A stretch of DNA of 5,512 nucleotides from CAYREE01 sp964423225 (GTDB lineage: Archaea; Altiarchaeota; Altiarchaeia; IMC4; SCGC-AAA252-I15). Location: positions 1 through 5,512 of the forward strand of contig CAYREE010000143.1 in the NCBI GenBank assembly GCA_964423225.1. Reading direction: 5' to 3'. Made by a program: the position numbers and the translations under genes. Shown in pieces: positions 3,452-5,512 of this stretch (its first letter is position 1; each line of letters starts with the position of its first letter). The notes beneath the pieces are model-generated. The model did not search any database, was not told the DNA's origin, and was given only the letters and a program-made list of their open reading frames with translations.

Positions 3452-5467
3452 ATGATAGCTCCTGCAAAGGCGAAAATCAATGGGAAAGGCCCAGAAACCG
3501 ATATTGACCCGTATCTTGCAGAGCTTCCAAAACCTGAAAACCTCGGGAATCAACCGTATATGAGGGAAAGAGGGTTTCTGGCAGGCATGATGTTGAATCC
3601 TAGAGGGGAGGGGGTAAAACAGGTTTTAACCTCCCTAGAGCATCACGACATCGTAAATCGGAGGGGTGCAGTCTATGCCCTTTCCAGGCTGGGAGAACTT
3701 AACCCTGAGGATGTAATGGCAGAGAGGGTAGCGTTAAAAAAGGCCTTTACAGAATTGGTAAGATCTGACGATTCATTTTCAAGAAAATGCGCTGCAAAAG
3801 GACTCCCCTGCATTGGGCATGAAGCCAAACCACTTCTGATGGAACTCGCCAATGATATCGATGCTAAAGTATCGGATGCGGCATTCAAATCCCTTGAGGG
3901 AATGGGCAATGATGGCGCAGGATCGCTGACTGTCCTTGCAGGTCAAAGAGAAACAAGGATTTCATTTAATGCCATAGAGACACTTGGAGAAATGGATGGG
4001 TATGGTTTTCCCGCATTGAAGACTTTGGCAGGCGGCAGAGACCAACCGAAAAAACTAAAGGCCATACTCGCATTAGGAGATACTGGAGAGGAAGCAAAGG
4101 ATGAGCTTGTCAGACTCTCCAGGGACCTTGATCCTTCAGTAAAAAGAAATGCCCTACTCTCACTTGGAAAAATTCCGGGTTCATCATCAGAGATTGGCGC
4201 CCATCTGAAAGACAGAGACAGCGGAGTAAGATTGGCTGTGGCTGAATCCCTTGGGAATATGGGGGAATCAGGTTTTGAAGGATTAGATAAACTTACCAGG
4301 GATGAGGACCTTGAAGTCCGCATCGCAGCCATTAATTCAATTGGAAAGACTGGACAAGCCGCCCTGACCAGACTTTCGGAGATAGCCTCAGACGGAGATT
4401 GGGGCTCAAGAGCCAATGCAATAAGGAGTATGGGAAATATTGGCTCTCCCGCATTAGAGCATGTCAGAAAGCATATTGACGATGACGCACCCGTGATTAG
4501 AAGATCTTGTGCTATCGCCCTTGGCAGATGCGGGGAAGGCGCATTAGATAGCTTGAAGACTTTATTAAAAGACAGGGAGGAGGTAGTCAGGCATGAGGCA
4601 ATTACTTCTCTTGCAAAACTGGGCAAGGCAGGTATCGGAGAGCTTCAGGTATTTAATGAAACCGCAGACGTTGAGACAAAGGAGTTTATAGTCAGTGCAT
4701 TAGAGGCGGGTGGAGACGATGCTCAGACTCTTTTAGCCAGGATTGGAAAGGAGGGTGATCTTGAGATGAGGCGCGGTGCTGCCAGGGTTGCAGGGAGAAT
4801 CGCTGTGAAAAAGCAGTGGATGTTCAATGAGATGATTAGAGAGAAAAATCCCTTGTTTGCCACTCCGTTCTTTTACACGGCCTCAAAAAGGAGGGTGTCA
4901 TACACTGACATCGCAAATAAACTTTGTGAAGCCTATCCCGACGACTTCATAGGGATAATGGGAATAGGAAGCCTTGAAAAAGGCTATATGAACTATGGAA
5001 GCGACGGAGACATAGGATTCATAAGCAGAGGGCGCAAGGGAGAGGACAAGCTTATAGAGATGGCCAATAAAAAAAGGATACAACCGCTTGATATTGATCA
5101 TATAGATCCTGACAATATGGACCCGCTTAGGATGGGCGTTATTTTCAGGGACATGTTTTTTGGTGATGAGGACAAGCTTCATCAATTGAGAAAACAACTT
5201 CTTGGAAAAATGGATGACGACCAGTGGGAGAGGATTAGGATAACTATGATGGGACAAAGCCAGGATTTAAAGAAGATGAAGAGATATGGGTTCACAGACG
5301 ATGAATTAGACCTAATAAAATCCGCGAGAGAAGTCCTGTACACACCACCAACACTGCAGGAAATGAGAAGACAATATCAGGGGGAGACACCATCGAGGTT
5401 GAGATCTGAGCACACCATCGACTTCTTCAAAAAATCCACTCCCTTAGACCCTCGCCTAACAGCTTAG
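3452..5467 (+). CDS. HEAT-repeat protein fused to a polymerase-beta-type nucleotidyltransferase domain
   Basis: This 671-residue protein has no signal peptide or membrane helix, so it is probably cytoplasmic. After a Pro/Lys-rich head (1-40) come about 13 HEAT-like helical hairpins. The first, near 66-106, is longer; from 107 to 456 the units follow nearly every 30 residues with the pattern D..VR..A...LG..G..A...L. Such a solenoid normally binds a protein or nucleic acid. Residues about 485-560 look like a nucleotidyltransferase core: a helix, then GIGSLEKGYMNYGSDGDIGF (505-523). This matches the family motif GS...G....SDxD, with Asp518 and Asp520 as metal ligands and a third acid probably Asp547 or Asp549 in PLDIDHID. 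A helical C-terminus follows (FRDMFFGDEDKLHQLRKQL, 565-583). The enzyme would transfer a nucleotide to an unknown acceptor, perhaps a bound partner. No Shine-Dalgarno sequence or well-placed TATA box marks the ATG at 3452; Met37 is the next choice. The gene appears richer in G+C than its neighbours. Confidence 0.85.
   Translation: MIAPAKAKINGKGPETDIDPYLAELPKPENLGNQPYMRERGFLAGMMLNPRGEGVKQVLTSLEHHDIVNRRGAVYALSRLGELNPEDVMAERVALKKAFTELVRSDDSFSRKCAAKGLPCIGHEAKPLLMELANDIDAKVSDAAFKSLEGMGNDGAGSLTVLAGQRETRISFNAIETLGEMDGYGFPALKTLAGGRDQPKKLKAILALGDTGEEAKDELVRLSRDLDPSVKRNALLSLGKIPGSSSEIGAHLKDRDSGVRLAVAESLGNMGESGFEGLDKLTRDEDLEVRIAAINSIGKTGQAALTRLSEIASDGDWGSRANAIRSMGNIGSPALEHVRKHIDDDAPVIRRSCAIALGRCGEGALDSLKTLLKDREEVVRHEAITSLAKLGKAGIGELQVFNETADVETKEFIVSALEAGGDDAQTLLARIGKEGDLEMRRGAARVAGRIAVKKQWMFNEMIREKNPLFATPFFYTASKRRVSYTDIANKLCEAYPDDFIGIMGIGSLEKGYMNYGSDGDIGFISRGRKGEDKLIEMANKKRIQPLDIDHIDPDNMDPLRMGVIFRDMFFGDEDKLHQLRKQLLGKMDDDQWERIRITMMGQSQDLKKMKRYGFTDDELDLIKSAREVLYTPPTLQEMRRQYQGETPSRLRSEHTIDFFKKSTPLDPRLTA
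3770..4819 (+). repeat. Twelve tandem 30-codon HEAT units
   Basis: Units begin at residues 107, 137, 167, 197, 227, 256, 286, 316, 346, 376, 406 and 436. All are 30 residues long except that from 227 (29) and the last, which is cut at about 456 by the following domain. Each starts with an acidic residue or short turn, has an Arg/Lys near position 5, and an LG or similar pair near position 12. The DNA has diverged, so this is an old protein-level repeat and not a recent DNA duplication. Confidence 0.8.
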
Positions 5468-5494
5468 GACGACGAACTCGGTCTAAACGAGGAA

Positions 5495-5508
5495 AACAAA
5501 AAGTAATT
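5495..5508 (+). repeat. Intergenic repeat, copy 3 (one mismatch)
   Basis: AACAAAAAGTAATT matches positions 3-16 of the other two copies with a single C-to-T change. It starts 28 bases after the stop codon of the HEAT gene, again on the plus strand and in an intergenic gap. The next gene is outside the window, so its relation to a promoter cannot be judged. Confidence 0.45.
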
Positions 5509-5512
5509 AGTA

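Noticed and set aside
3943..4626. Long minus-strand frame opposite the HEAT units (also those at 3673-3909 and 4898-5257)
   Set aside because: The plus-strand frame shows a clear 30-residue repeat and a nucleotidyltransferase motif; the antisense frames are low-complexity Ser/Pro/Leu shadows.
492..5467. One defence system made of glycosylase, DNase and nucleotidyltransferase
   Set aside because: The genes are on both strands, have separate promoters and large gaps, and no known defence markers are present, so co-function is not supported.

Overview
The window looks archaeal. Two genes have a clear TATA box placed so that transcription would begin at or within a few bases of the ATG: 3159-3166 for the ATG at 3189, and 464-472 for the ATG at 492. 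Such leaderless promoters are an archaeal hallmark. Membrane-anchored proteins, one with a long Thr/Ser stalk, AT-rich gaps and compact gene packing fit a small-genome (DPANN-like) archaeon, but that lineage assignment is inference only.

Left part (1-1990). A minus-strand gene runs off the left edge (1-422). It encodes a membrane-anchored cysteine-rich protein. It diverges from a plus-strand tag gene (492-1064) for DNA-3-methyladenine glycosylase I, with all zinc and catalytic residues present. Tag converges with a minus-strand gene (1061-1861) for a membrane-anchored coiled-coil/helical protein of unknown function. The two genes share one CTAG as their stop codons.

Middle (1991-3451). A plus-strand gene (1991-2962) encodes a DNase I-like protein with an N-terminal membrane helix and a 48-residue Thr/Ser stalk. 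Its fold motifs and both catalytic histidines are kept, but two conserved acidic metal-site positions are changed (Glu to Gly, Asp to Asn). After it comes AT-rich DNA with a possible one-helix membrane peptide, a very basic 26-residue gene (3189-3269) with the best promoter in the window, and two exact copies of a 16-bp intergenic repeat.

Right part (3452-5467). A 671-residue protein consists of about 13 HEAT-like units with an almost unbroken 30-residue period, followed by a polymerase-beta-type nucleotidyltransferase domain (GS...SDGD motif, residues 505-524) and a helical C-terminus. A third, near-identical copy of the intergenic repeat follows it.

The genes are mostly separate transcription units, and nothing in the sequence shows that they form one pathway. 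The most notable items are the HEAT-nucleotidyltransferase fusion, the metal-site-altered anchored DNase I homologue, the tiny basic leaderless gene and the repeated intergenic element.
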